Shown: in pieces, positions 1-5,608 of the stretch
Position numbering within the stretch: the stretch's first letter is position 1
Layout of the letters: every line of letters begins with the position of its first letter
Assembly (NCBI GenBank): GCA_024405065.1
Contig: JAKSPF010000026.1
Location: forward strand, 1-11,408
DNA length: 11,408 nucleotides
Direction of reading: 5' to 3'
From: Sphaerochaetaceae bacterium
Lineage (GTDB): Bacteria > Spirochaetota > Spirochaetia > Sphaerochaetales > Sphaerochaetaceae
Program-made: the position numbers and the translations under genes
The notes under the pieces: model-generated
Seen by the model: the letters and a program-made list of their open reading frames with translations, nothing else
Told to the model about the DNA's origin: nothing
Database searches by the model: none

Positions 1-2
1 TT

Positions 3-80
3 CTGCCCGAATCAACCCTGTCTTTTATGAAATCAGGGGATTCCGATGAAGTAATGAAACGGATAAAATCAGGATCTTGA
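3..80 (+). CDS. Possible C-terminal end of a rightward gene (partial)
   Basis: Reading frame 3 of the plus strand is open from the window edge to a TGA at 78-80 and encodes about 25 residues ending in VMKRIKSGS. The other two plus frames stop within the first 50 bases. The peptide is polar and charged and plausible as a protein tail, but it is too short to assign to a family. If real, it converges with the minus-strand gene ending at 122. A frame of this length can also be open by chance. Confidence 0.35.
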   Translation: MPESTLSFMKSGDSDEVMKRIKSGS

Positions 81-82
81 TA

Positions 83-90
83 GGGGGGGG
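83..90. repeat. Poly-G tract, 8 G
   Basis: Eight consecutive G residues lie two bases after the possible TGA at 78-80, in the short gap between convergent reading frames. Homopolymeric G tracts upstream of some Treponema pallidum genes vary in length and alter expression. Here no gene start is visible next to the tract, so a switching role is only a possibility. The length is also prone to sequencing error. Confidence 0.85.
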
Positions 91-104
91 CAATTTTCAA
101 AACT
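89..104 (+). repeat. Intergenic motif copy 1 (GGCAAYTTTCAAAACT)
   Basis: The sequence GGCAATTTTCAAAACT directly follows (and overlaps by two bases) the poly-G tract. Its first 15 bases are the exact reverse complement of 5580-5594 in front of the dppB-like gene, and 15 of its 16 bases match 5548-5563. Related copies lie at 2933-2947 (minus strand) and, more loosely, 858-873. All of these lie outside genes. Confidence 0.6.
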
Positions 105-121
105 TCTCACGGATAATAGGT

Positions 122-829
122 TTACTCGGATACTGTTGCTGTTCTTTTTAAAGTTGCTCTTTTGAGAAAAGATGCGCCTATTATAACGGAAGCGGAAATG
201 TTAACCAGCTCTATTACGGGAATTTCCGACTTGAATTCAATGCTTTCAACTATCAGCAACATGGCGTGGATGATTATCAATGTCTTTGTGTTACCGGTTT
301 TAAGATAATATCCCAGCAAAAGTATTCCGCTTGCAAAGCTTTCCAATACGGACATTACGGAAAGGGAAACGCCTTCTACTATGAATGTGAAAATTCTGCA
401 AACGGAATAGATTGCTATCAGCACGGCACAGTCTGAAAATCCCAGAACCCCTCCTTCTCTGAACAAATGACACCCGTTCACTCTGAAATGCAGCTCTTCA
501 CACGTTGCAGTTATAAGACTTAAGGGAACTATTGTCCAGGAAACGTCTTTTTGTATTTTGAAACCGTTTAAGGTAAATATAAGAAAAACAGGGATGACAG
601 CCATCAAAAAGGAATAAATATTTGCAGGTTTTTCAGTCAATTCTTCACTGCCCCAAAGTCTTATGAAATAGAAGGCAATGATACAACACTGAACCGCAAC
701 CTCAATCATAAAGTTAACCTTCAGTGTATGTTGCATCATCCATGAACCGAAGATGCTGAAGGTAAATAAAACCGACTCAAGTGCAAATAAAATCGATTCT
801 TTCAGAAACTGATTATTGTTGTCTTTCAT
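122..829 (-). CDS. CPBP-family intramembrane protease-like protein, degenerate motifs
   Basis: A 235-residue, very hydrophobic protein with about seven or eight candidate membrane segments (for example residues 12-34, 40-58, 71-90, 131-152, 158-176, 206-222). CPBP (CAAX protease/bacteriocin-processing, PF02517) enzymes carry EExxxR, FxxxH and HxxxN/D motifs in membrane helices. Here E111-E112-L-H-F-R116 fits the first motif exactly. The region expected to hold the second (about residues 141-152) has Phe but no His. The third keeps H188, but the residue four positions on is Leu192. It may therefore be an inactive relative, a divergent enzyme, or a different membrane family. The start ATG has a GGGAG ribosome site (plus-strand bases 840-844) ten bases upstream. 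It lies 113 bp downstream of the serine dehydratase on the same strand, with no obvious terminator between them, so co-transcription is possible. The substrate is unknown. Confidence 0.6.
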   Translation of the reverse strand: MKDNNNQFLKESILFALESVLFTFSIFGSWMMQHTLKVNFMIEVAVQCCIIAFYFIRLWGSEELTEKPANIYSFLMAVIPVFLIFTLNGFKIQKDVSWTIVPLSLITATCEELHFRVNGCHLFREGGVLGFSDCAVLIAIYSVCRIFTFIVEGVSLSVMSVLESFASGILLLGYYLKTGNTKTLIIIHAMLLIVESIEFKSEIPVIELVNISASVIIGASFLKRATLKRTATVSE

Positions 830-857
830 AAAATAAATACTCCCGATACTCCTCCCC

Positions 858-873
858 GGACAACATTCAAAAT
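858..873 (+). repeat. Degenerate copy of the intergenic motif
   Basis: GGACAACATTCAAAAT resembles GGCAAYTTTCAAAACT with one inserted base and two or three substitutions. Read on the minus strand it lies just upstream of the purine-rich ribosome-site region of the CPBP-like gene, as the 5580-5594 copy lies just upstream of the dppB ribosome site. On its own it would not be convincing. Confidence 0.3.
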
Positions 874-942
874 TTTTTTCTGCAGGCTACTTTTTGCAAT
901 CTAAGTTGTTTTCTCATAAGCAGTTGCCATGAAAGGTGAGTG

Positions 943-2151
943 TCAGATACGGGAAGTGACCGTTGCAAGTCCGCCTTGCGCAGTCTCCCTGTAAATGTAG
1001 GGGAGGGCTTCTCCGGTTTCCATCATTACTGCAACAACCTCATCAAATGTTATTCTGTGCCTTCCGTCTGACAGAAGAGCGTAGGCTGCATGATTCAGAG
1101 CTCTGGTAGTTGCCATTGCATTTCTTTCTATGCAGGGAATCTGAACCAGACCCATCATCGGGTCACAGGTAAGTCCGAGGTGATGTTCCAGACCCATTTC
1201 CGCAGCGTATTCTATTTCATATACCGTTCCGCCTAAAAGCTGAGTGGCGGCGGCACCTGCCATTGCACACGCAACTCCGATTTCTCCCTGACAGCCGACT
1301 TCAGCACCGGAAATTGAACCGTTCTGTTTAACAAGGTTTCCTATCATCCCTGCGGTGAGCAATGCTCTGTAAATTTTTGTGTCGGAAATGTTGTAGCTTT
1401 TCTGAAGAAAGTGAAGAACTCCGGGAAGTACACCGCAACTGCCGCAGGTAGGAGCTGTCACAATCATGCCGCCGCCTGCATTTTCCTCCGCAACGGCTAA
1501 TGCGTAACTGATGGCTTTTGATGTACTTCCCAAAGGACCTGAAAAGTCACATGCCTTGGAGTGATAATTACAGGCCTTTCTTGCAAGCTTCAAGCCGCCC
1601 TGCAAGACTCCCTCTGCCTCAATTCCCCGCAGTATGGATTCCTTCATAACAGTCCACACTTCCTTCATATAATCCATTATCGCATCATCTTCATACTTGA
1701 GGCAGATTTCCCAGATTTGAACTCCCTCTTTTTCGCAGTAAAGCAGAATCTTGTCCATTCGGGTCAGCAGAGAGGGGTAGATGTCACTTGACTTTGTATC
1801 AAAATTTTCATCAGTTACCACCTTACCTCCACCTGTTGAGTAATATGTCTTTTCCGCTGTCTTTTTTCCCGACAGGTCAAAAGCACAGAACTCAAGTGCA
1901 TTAGAATGTTTGGGTTTGAACTCATTGTATTTCCAGATAATTTCCAGTTTTCTTTGACCGAACTCCTGTTGGATGGCTTTATCGGTGAGGTGCCCTTTTC
2001 CTGTGAGTGCAAGACTTCCGTAAAGGCTGCAGGTATATCTGTCTGCGTCCGGATTTTCCTCAAGAAACTGCTTTGCTGCAAAGCGCGGTCCCATTGTGTG
2101 ACTGCTTGATGGACCGTAACCGATTCTGTAAAGTTCTCTTAAAGACTGCAT
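943..2151 (-). CDS. sdaA: L-serine ammonia-lyase (iron-sulfur L-serine dehydratase), single chain
   Basis: Cytoplasmic enzyme that deaminates L-serine to pyruvate and ammonia with a [4Fe-4S] cluster. The 402-residue protein has the family's N-terminal signature GPSSSHTMGP (residues 13-22), then the beta (ASB-like) domain to about residue 150 and the alpha catalytic domain with APTCGSCG (233-240) and NGSISGAEVGCQGE (277-290). Cys287, Cys329 and Cys340 are spaced 42 and 11 residues apart, the same spacing as the cluster ligands known for the Legionella enzyme (Cys343, 385, 396). The C-terminal RETAQGGLA (388-396) is also typical. The tail ends TSRI and has no cysteine, unlike the Legionella enzyme, in which a near-terminal Cys completes the cluster. 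A GAGGTG ribosome site lies about six bases before the ATG. The gene lies 57 bp downstream of the S51 peptidase on the same strand, and the pair may be one transcript for amino acid breakdown. Confidence 0.95.
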   Translation of the reverse strand: MQSLRELYRIGYGPSSSHTMGPRFAAKQFLEENPDADRYTCSLYGSLALTGKGHLTDKAIQQEFGQRKLEIIWKYNEFKPKHSNALEFCAFDLSGKKTAEKTYYSTGGGKVVTDENFDTKSSDIYPSLLTRMDKILLYCEKEGVQIWEICLKYEDDAIMDYMKEVWTVMKESILRGIEAEGVLQGGLKLARKACNYHSKACDFSGPLGSTSKAISYALAVAEENAGGGMIVTAPTCGSCGVLPGVLHFLQKSYNISDTKIYRALLTAGMIGNLVKQNGSISGAEVGCQGEIGVACAMAGAAATQLLGGTVYEIEYAAEMGLEHHLGLTCDPMMGLVQIPCIERNAMATTRALNHAAYALLSDGRHRITFDEVVAVMMETGEALPYIYRETAQGGLATVTSRI

Positions 2152-2168
2152 CTTAACACCTCACCGAT

Positions 2169-2197
2169 ATAGTAATTACAAAGTGGTTTTTATACAA
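2169..2197 (-). promoter_or_regulatory. Possible promoter for the serine dehydratase
   Basis: On the minus strand, TTGTAT (2197-2192) and TACTAT (2174-2169) are separated by 17 bases and match the -35 and -10 consensus at three and four positions. The predicted transcription start would fall within the ribosome site of the gene, which weakens the call. The -35 part also lies in the hairpin at the end of the peptidase gene. Confidence 0.25.
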
Positions 2198-2227
2198 TCG
2201 CTCTATAATCAAAGAGCAGTGATTGTA
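2193..2227 (-). other. Bulged hairpin spanning the end of the S51 peptidase gene
   Basis: TACAATC plus GCTCT (2193-2204) pairs with AGAGC (2213-2217) and GATTGTA (2221-2227), giving a 12-bp stem with a 3-base bulge and an 8-base loop that contains the peptidase stop codon. On the minus strand it is followed by an A-rich, not T-rich, stretch, so it does not look like an intrinsic terminator. It could protect the 3' end of the peptidase message or separate the two cistrons. Confidence 0.45.
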
Positions 2228-2886
2228 CCGTCCGAGAACAGATAAGCAGGTCCGTAAAGCCTGTCATTGATAAAGTAACTTCCGTCCGGCAATCCGTAGA
2301 TTTTTCTTTTTTTGCTGTCCGGCAATACAATATCCCTGATTATGTGAAAGCCGTCCAGTTTTTCTCCGCAAATCAGATTGAAGTGCGGAAACACCATTAT
2401 ATCCGTCAGGGCGAGTCCGGAAATGAACCGTTCAAACCTGCTGTCAAGAGCCTCTCCTTCAAGCTCCGGTGCACAGTAAACCGTTGATGCACTGTTCATT
2501 GTACCTGCACTTATACCCATTACGGTTCCGTTGAACGTATTGAGAATCTCTTTCAGTCCGATTTTCCTGAAAAAGCGGTTTTGTGTCGGAACATGACCTC
2601 CTGCAAGAACTGTAAAATCGGAATCGGCAATGATTTCTGCGGCATTTTCTGCATTTCTTCCGTCAACTACGGTAAAACGTGCAAAATCAAAACCGCTGCA
2701 TCTGAAATCGTCAAGTAGGGTTGCCGCATATTCGTCAGTTAAATCCGGCATATCCGGTTCGGATGCCACATAAGCAACATTCCCGCCGTCTTTTACCAGC
2801 GGACGAAGGTTTTCAATGAAGTTGTTTGCGGGATTCAACCCGCCGTGAAGTTCCAGTCCCGGACTGCTTGTAAGAATTGTAACCAT
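2209..2886 (-). CDS. Peptidase family S51 (dipeptidase E-like / class I glutamine amidotransferase fold)
   Basis: A 225-residue cytoplasmic protein with the S51 layout. The N-terminal strand is VTILTSSPG, AGGHVPTQNRFF lies at residues 95-106, the nucleophile elbow MGISAGTMNSA at 123-133 puts the likely catalytic Ser at 126, and FPHFN at 166-170 puts the likely His at 168. Salmonella PepE, which cleaves dipeptides with N-terminal Asp, uses a Ser-His-Asp triad. Here the stretch after the nucleophile offers Glu141 or Glu143, so the third residue may be Glu, as proposed for a Listeria relative. Substrate specificity cannot be read from the sequence. It is the first gene of a minus-strand group with the serine dehydratase 57 bp downstream, which suggests peptide or amino acid use. 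There is no ribosome site before the ATG, and a promoter -10 element sits six bases upstream, which points to a leaderless message. Confidence 0.85.
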   Translation of the reverse strand: MVTILTSSPGLELHGGLNPANNFIENLRPLVKDGGNVAYVASEPDMPDLTDEYAATLLDDFRCSGFDFARFTVVDGRNAENAAEIIADSDFTVLAGGHVPTQNRFFRKIGLKEILNTFNGTVMGISAGTMNSASTVYCAPELEGEALDSRFERFISGLALTDIMVFPHFNLICGEKLDGFHIIRDIVLPDSKKRKIYGLPDGSYFINDRLYGPAYLFSDGTITAL

Positions 2887-2892
2887 AAAAAC

Positions 2893-2901
2893 ATTATATC
2901 A
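2893..2901 (-). promoter_or_regulatory. Extended -10 promoter of the S51 peptidase
   Basis: On the minus strand TGATATAAT (2901-2893) is a perfect TATAAT with an extended TGn element. No good -35 hexamer is found 16-18 bases further up, which is usual for extended -10 promoters. The hexamer is followed by GTTTTT and then the ATG, so transcription should begin at or within a base or two of the start codon. Confidence 0.55.
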
Positions 2902-2932
2902 CGGAAATCCAAATTCATTCTTCACAAAGCAT

Positions 2933-2947
2933 AGTTTTGAAAGTTCC
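2933..2947 (-). repeat. Intergenic motif copy 2 (GGAACTTTCAAAACT)
   Basis: Read on the minus strand, 2947-2933 is GGAACTTTCAAAACT, one base shorter than the copy at 5548-5563. The similarity continues further: both copies are followed within about ten bases by TGTGAAGRATG (TGTGAAGAATG here, TGTGAAGGATG at 5570-5580). It lies in the 115-bp gap between the divergent peptidase and lipoprotein genes. Confidence 0.5.
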
Positions 2948-2991
2948 TCAAAAATTAAATTTTTCCGAAAATATCCGTGTTTTATGTTTAC

Positions 2992-2998
2992 GGAGGAG
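2992..2998 (+). promoter_or_regulatory. Ribosome binding site deciding the lipoprotein start
   Basis: GGAGGAG lies 3-5 bases before the ATG at 3002. It makes that ATG, rather than the in-frame ATG at 2984, the start, and the shorter form begins directly with the signal peptide MKKMFLLVL. Confidence 0.75.
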
Positions 2999-3001
2999 AC
3001 T

Positions 3002-3733
3002 ATGAAAAAAATGTTTTTACTTGTTTTATCGGTTCTGTTGCTCTGTTCATGTACGGAAAACCGGATGCACAGGACAGTGAAGATTGAAATTCCCGTGCAT
3101 CCGTGGGAAAGGAAAAGTGACAGAAAACTGTGGTACAGTCTTGAATGGACGGACGGCACGGAACTGAAAAGACTTCATATTGATGAAAAGACACGGGTTG
3201 CTGAAATTCCCGTAGCTGCAGGACAGACCGTGTATGTATGCGCATATCCTTTGGGTGAAATGCTTGCCTTCGGAACCGCTGTAACACCGTTGTTTTCTTC
3301 ATCAACGGCTGTTTTGGATCAGAACGGCGGAGTGCTTGCTGACCTTCTGATCAACATTGACAGGGAGGCTTCTTCTCAGGTGAATTTTGACAGACTCTTT
3401 GCAGAGGCATCTGCAAAGACAGAAGATTTCAGATTTCTTGATATGTCTCAGATTGCCGTTGATGTGAATAACGGAGCTCTGAAAAAATCTTCACTGAAAA
3501 CGATTGGCGGTTATGACATTGAACCTTTTGAAGTCGTCAGGGGACAGTGGGTAAGTGAGTTTGCTTTGAGCTGGAGTTTCATTGCCTCTGAGGGACCAAC
3601 ACCGCCTATGACTCTTCCGCCGGGCGTGTTCCGCTGGTACAATCCGGAAAAAAACATGGAACTCAGAATAGTTGTGGGAGATAACGGTGATATATTCCAC
3701 TATGAGAGAACATCCCTCATTCCGCAGACCTGA
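3002..3733 (+). CDS. Uncharacterised lipoprotein
   Basis: A 243-residue protein that I do not recognise. The N-terminus has two lysines, a hydrophobic core (residues 4-14) and a relaxed lipobox LLCSC, so lipidation at Cys17 and attachment to a membrane are expected. The mature part is mostly predicted beta-type sequence. It has a segment around residues 28-90 with alternating hydrophobic residues and a PVAAGQTVYV turn, an acidic middle region around 100-150, and a C-terminal part with aromatic residues (GQWVSEF, FRWYNPEKN) ending near VVGDNGDIFHYER. No catalytic motif is visible. It starts at 3002, just after GGAGGAG; an in-frame ATG at 2984 would add six residues before the signal peptide and has no ribosome site. 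It is divergent from the S51 peptidase. The peptide-transporter gene 128 bp downstream has its own promoter, so membership of that operon is doubtful. Confidence 0.85.
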   Translation: MKKMFLLVLSVLLLCSCTENRMHRTVKIEIPVHPWERKSDRKLWYSLEWTDGTELKRLHIDEKTRVAEIPVAAGQTVYVCAYPLGEMLAFGTAVTPLFSSSTAVLDQNGGVLADLLINIDREASSQVNFDRLFAEASAKTEDFRFLDMSQIAVDVNNGALKKSSLKTIGGYDIEPFEVVRGQWVSEFALSWSFIASEGPTPPMTLPPGVFRWYNPEKNMELRIVVGDNGDIFHYERTSLIPQT

Positions 3734-3775
3734 GAAAAACCTGCAAAAGAAAGTTCAGAATTTATGAATGTAATT

Positions 3776-3804
3776 TTGCAATTGGCTCGGTATTATGTTA
3801 AGAT
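3776..3804 (+). promoter_or_regulatory. Promoter of the peptide ABC transporter operon
   Basis: TTGCAA (3776-3781) and TAAGAT (3799-3804) are spaced by exactly 17 bases, and TGT directly before the second hexamer gives an extended -10. Each hexamer matches consensus at four of six positions. Transcription would start near 3811, giving a leader of about 50 bases before the ATG at 3862. The -35 lies in the right arm of a 7-bp inverted repeat TGCAAAA/TTTTGCA (3742-3748 and 3774-3780), which could be a regulator site. Confidence 0.55.
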
Positions 3805-3861
3805 AAAAATCGGAATCGGGTGTTTTGCCCAAAAAATTTCAAAAAGGAGAAAAAGAAAAAA

Positions 3862-5496
3862 ATGAAGAAATTCACACAAGTACTGTCTGTACTCGTTCTT
3901 GTCTGTGTTCTTCTGGTTTCATGTGGCGGCAACAAGAAGACTTCTGCAACAGTTTCTTCTGCAGAACCCGTAAAAACTGCAGGTACATCAACAGAAGCCG
4001 GAAACGTAAAATCGGCAGAAATCAGCAAAGATGTCAAGTACAAAGACACAGTTGTCATCGGCGTTGCAAATGACATAACAACACTTGATCCTCAGGGATC
4101 CAACACGGATGCCAACATGATGGCTTTCTATCTCACACATGAAAGACTTGTCAACGTTGACCCCGATACAAATCAGGTCATTCCCGGGCTCGCAGAAAGT
4201 TGGACGGTATCTGAAGACGGGTGTACATACGTATTCACACTTCCTGCCGATGCAACATTCACGGACGGTTCAAAACTCACGGCTGCGGACGTAAAGTTCA
4301 CGTATGACAAGGCCAAAAATTCATCATTTGCTTCACAGAAAGTAGCAGACGTCAAATCAGTAAGAGTCATTGATGACACACACGTTGAAGTTGTTCTTTC
4401 AAAGGCAAATCAGGACTGGATCACACTCATGGCTCACGGCGGTATGTCAATCATGTCTGAAGCCGCATGTACGGCAAATCCTGAAAAAGGACCGTATCTC
4501 GGATCCGGTATGTTTGCTCTTGACGAATGGAAACCCGGTGATTTTGTATCATTCGTAAGGTATGAAAATTACAGAAAAGGTTCTGCTCCTACAAAGAAGA
4601 TAATCTTTAAGCTCTTCAAGGAAGCATCAACAAGACTCATTGCTCTCCAGACGGGTGAAATTGACGTATGTATTGATCCGTCAACAACAGACCTTGAGAG
4701 AATCAAATCAGATGCAAAGCTTGAACTTGTCCAGACTCCTGACGTGGTTCTTCTTTACATCCCGATGCAGATGGAAAAGCCCGGTCTCAATAACGTACAT
4801 GTAAGAAAGGCTCTTGCCTACTGTGCAGATAAGGAAGCTATGGTTCTCGGAGGAAAGGACGGACTGGGAACAGTACATAACAACTACATCAACCGCGGAC
4901 AGTTCGGTCTCAATCCTAATATTCACGTCTATGAGTACAATATTGAAAAGGCAAAAGAAGAACTCAAGCTTTCAGGTTACAAGCCCAATCAGCTTACATT
5001 CAAGATTATGGTTGATAAAGAATTCAAGAAGACCATGGCTCTTATTTTCCAGAACGCATGTGCTCAGGCAGGTATCAACATTGTTCTTGACGAAAGAGAA
5101 ACGGCTTCACTTAAAGGCTCACTCAATGACGCAGCCCTTGACTATGAAATGTGTATTTATCAGTTCACGGACGATCTCGGAACCGACTACACACTCAGAA
5201 ACCAGTGCGGTTCAACACGTCAGGCTGACGGAACTCTCAAGAAGAACGGTTCCAACAGACCTAACATGAAAGATGCCAAGTTCAATGAAATGATTGATAA
5301 AGCACTTGTTGAAACGGATCCCGAAAAGAGAAAACAGATGTACTATGATGCAGAAAATTACCTTGATGAGGTATGTCCTATGATTCCTATCTGCACATCC
5401 TATATCAACATCGGAGTCAAAAAGGGTCTTGCAGGAGCAGTCTGGAAGCCGGATGCAAAGCACGACTACAGATTTATTGCCGTTCCTGAAAACTGA
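3862..5496 (+). CDS. dppA: ABC transporter substrate-binding lipoprotein, family 5 (peptide/nickel class)
   Basis: A 544-residue extracytoplasmic binding protein that captures the substrate and delivers it to the two permeases encoded downstream. It begins with the lipoprotein signal MKKFTQVLSVLVLVCVLLVSC (lipobox LVSC, Cys21) and a Ser/Thr/Ala-rich linker (about 22-55). Next comes the SBP_bac_5 domain with TLDPQGSNTDANMM (74-87), LAESW (110-114) and FTDGSKLTAADVKFTYD (133-149). The length is normal for the family. The order A-B-C-D-F argues for dipeptide or oligopeptide import, but nickel, opines or other ligands are used by relatives and cannot be excluded. The ATG at 3862 is chosen because the signal peptide starts there and AAAGGAG lies at 3843-3849; spacing of 12 bases is long. 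An in-frame GTG at 3820 would place a charged extension before the signal peptide. A strong hairpin follows the stop codon. Confidence 0.92.
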   Translation: MKKFTQVLSVLVLVCVLLVSCGGNKKTSATVSSAEPVKTAGTSTEAGNVKSAEISKDVKYKDTVVIGVANDITTLDPQGSNTDANMMAFYLTHERLVNVDPDTNQVIPGLAESWTVSEDGCTYVFTLPADATFTDGSKLTAADVKFTYDKAKNSSFASQKVADVKSVRVIDDTHVEVVLSKANQDWITLMAHGGMSIMSEAACTANPEKGPYLGSGMFALDEWKPGDFVSFVRYENYRKGSAPTKKIIFKLFKEASTRLIALQTGEIDVCIDPSTTDLERIKSDAKLELVQTPDVVLLYIPMQMEKPGLNNVHVRKALAYCADKEAMVLGGKDGLGTVHNNYINRGQFGLNPNIHVYEYNIEKAKEELKLSGYKPNQLTFKIMVDKEFKKTMALIFQNACAQAGINIVLDERETASLKGSLNDAALDYEMCIYQFTDDLGTDYTLRNQCGSTRQADGTLKKNGSNRPNMKDAKFNEMIDKALVETDPEKRKQMYYDAENYLDEVCPMIPICTSYINIGVKKGLAGAVWKPDAKHDYRFIAVPEN

Positions 5497-5514
5497 TTCG
5501 GTTAATCCTCATAT

Positions 5515-5543
5515 CGCAGAGCACTTCGGTGCTCTGCGGTTTT
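5515..5543 (+). terminator. UUCG-capped hairpin after dppA; partial terminator or processing element
   Basis: A perfect 10-bp stem CGCAGAGCAC/GTGCTCTGCG (5515-5524 and 5529-5538) is closed by the very stable cUUCGg tetraloop and followed by GTTTT. It lies 18 bases after the dppA stop and within the operon. The usual role of such an element is to stop part of the transcription and protect the upstream message, so that the binding protein exceeds the membrane complex. Confidence 0.8.
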
Positions 5544-5547
5544 AACA

Positions 5548-5594
5548 GGCAACTTTCAAAACTGAACTATGTGAAGGATGTTTTGAAAATTGCC
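5548..5594 (+). repeat. Inverted repeat ahead of dppB made of two copies of the intergenic motif
   Basis: GGCAACTTTCAAAAC (5548-5562) and GTTTTGAAAATTGCC (5580-5594) pair over 15 positions with one C-A mismatch around a 17-base loop. The right arm ends three bases before the AAGGAG ribosome site (5598-5603). In mRNA it would be a second hairpin directly after the UUCG hairpin. Its right arm is the exact reverse complement of 89-103. Confidence 0.7.
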
Positions 5595-5608
5595 GACAAG
5601 GAGAAAAT

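Noticed and set aside
830..942. Terminator between the serine dehydratase and CPBP-like genes
   Set aside because: No stable stem followed by a T run was found on the minus strand; only the short CTGCAG palindrome and A-rich stretches are present.
3741..3780. TGCAAAA/TTTTGCA repeat as a terminator of the lipoprotein gene
   Set aside because: The stem is only 7 AT-rich base pairs with a 25-base loop and no T run, so it is a poor terminator.
3820..3861. GTG start for the binding protein
   Set aside because: It would put a lysine-rich extension ahead of a normal lipoprotein signal peptide; AAAGGAG lies downstream of it and serves the ATG at 3862.
4814..5269. 151-codon plus-strand open frame inside the binding-protein gene
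   Set aside because: It is an alternate frame of a conserved gene with Ser/Thr/Arg-rich shadow composition and no ribosome site.
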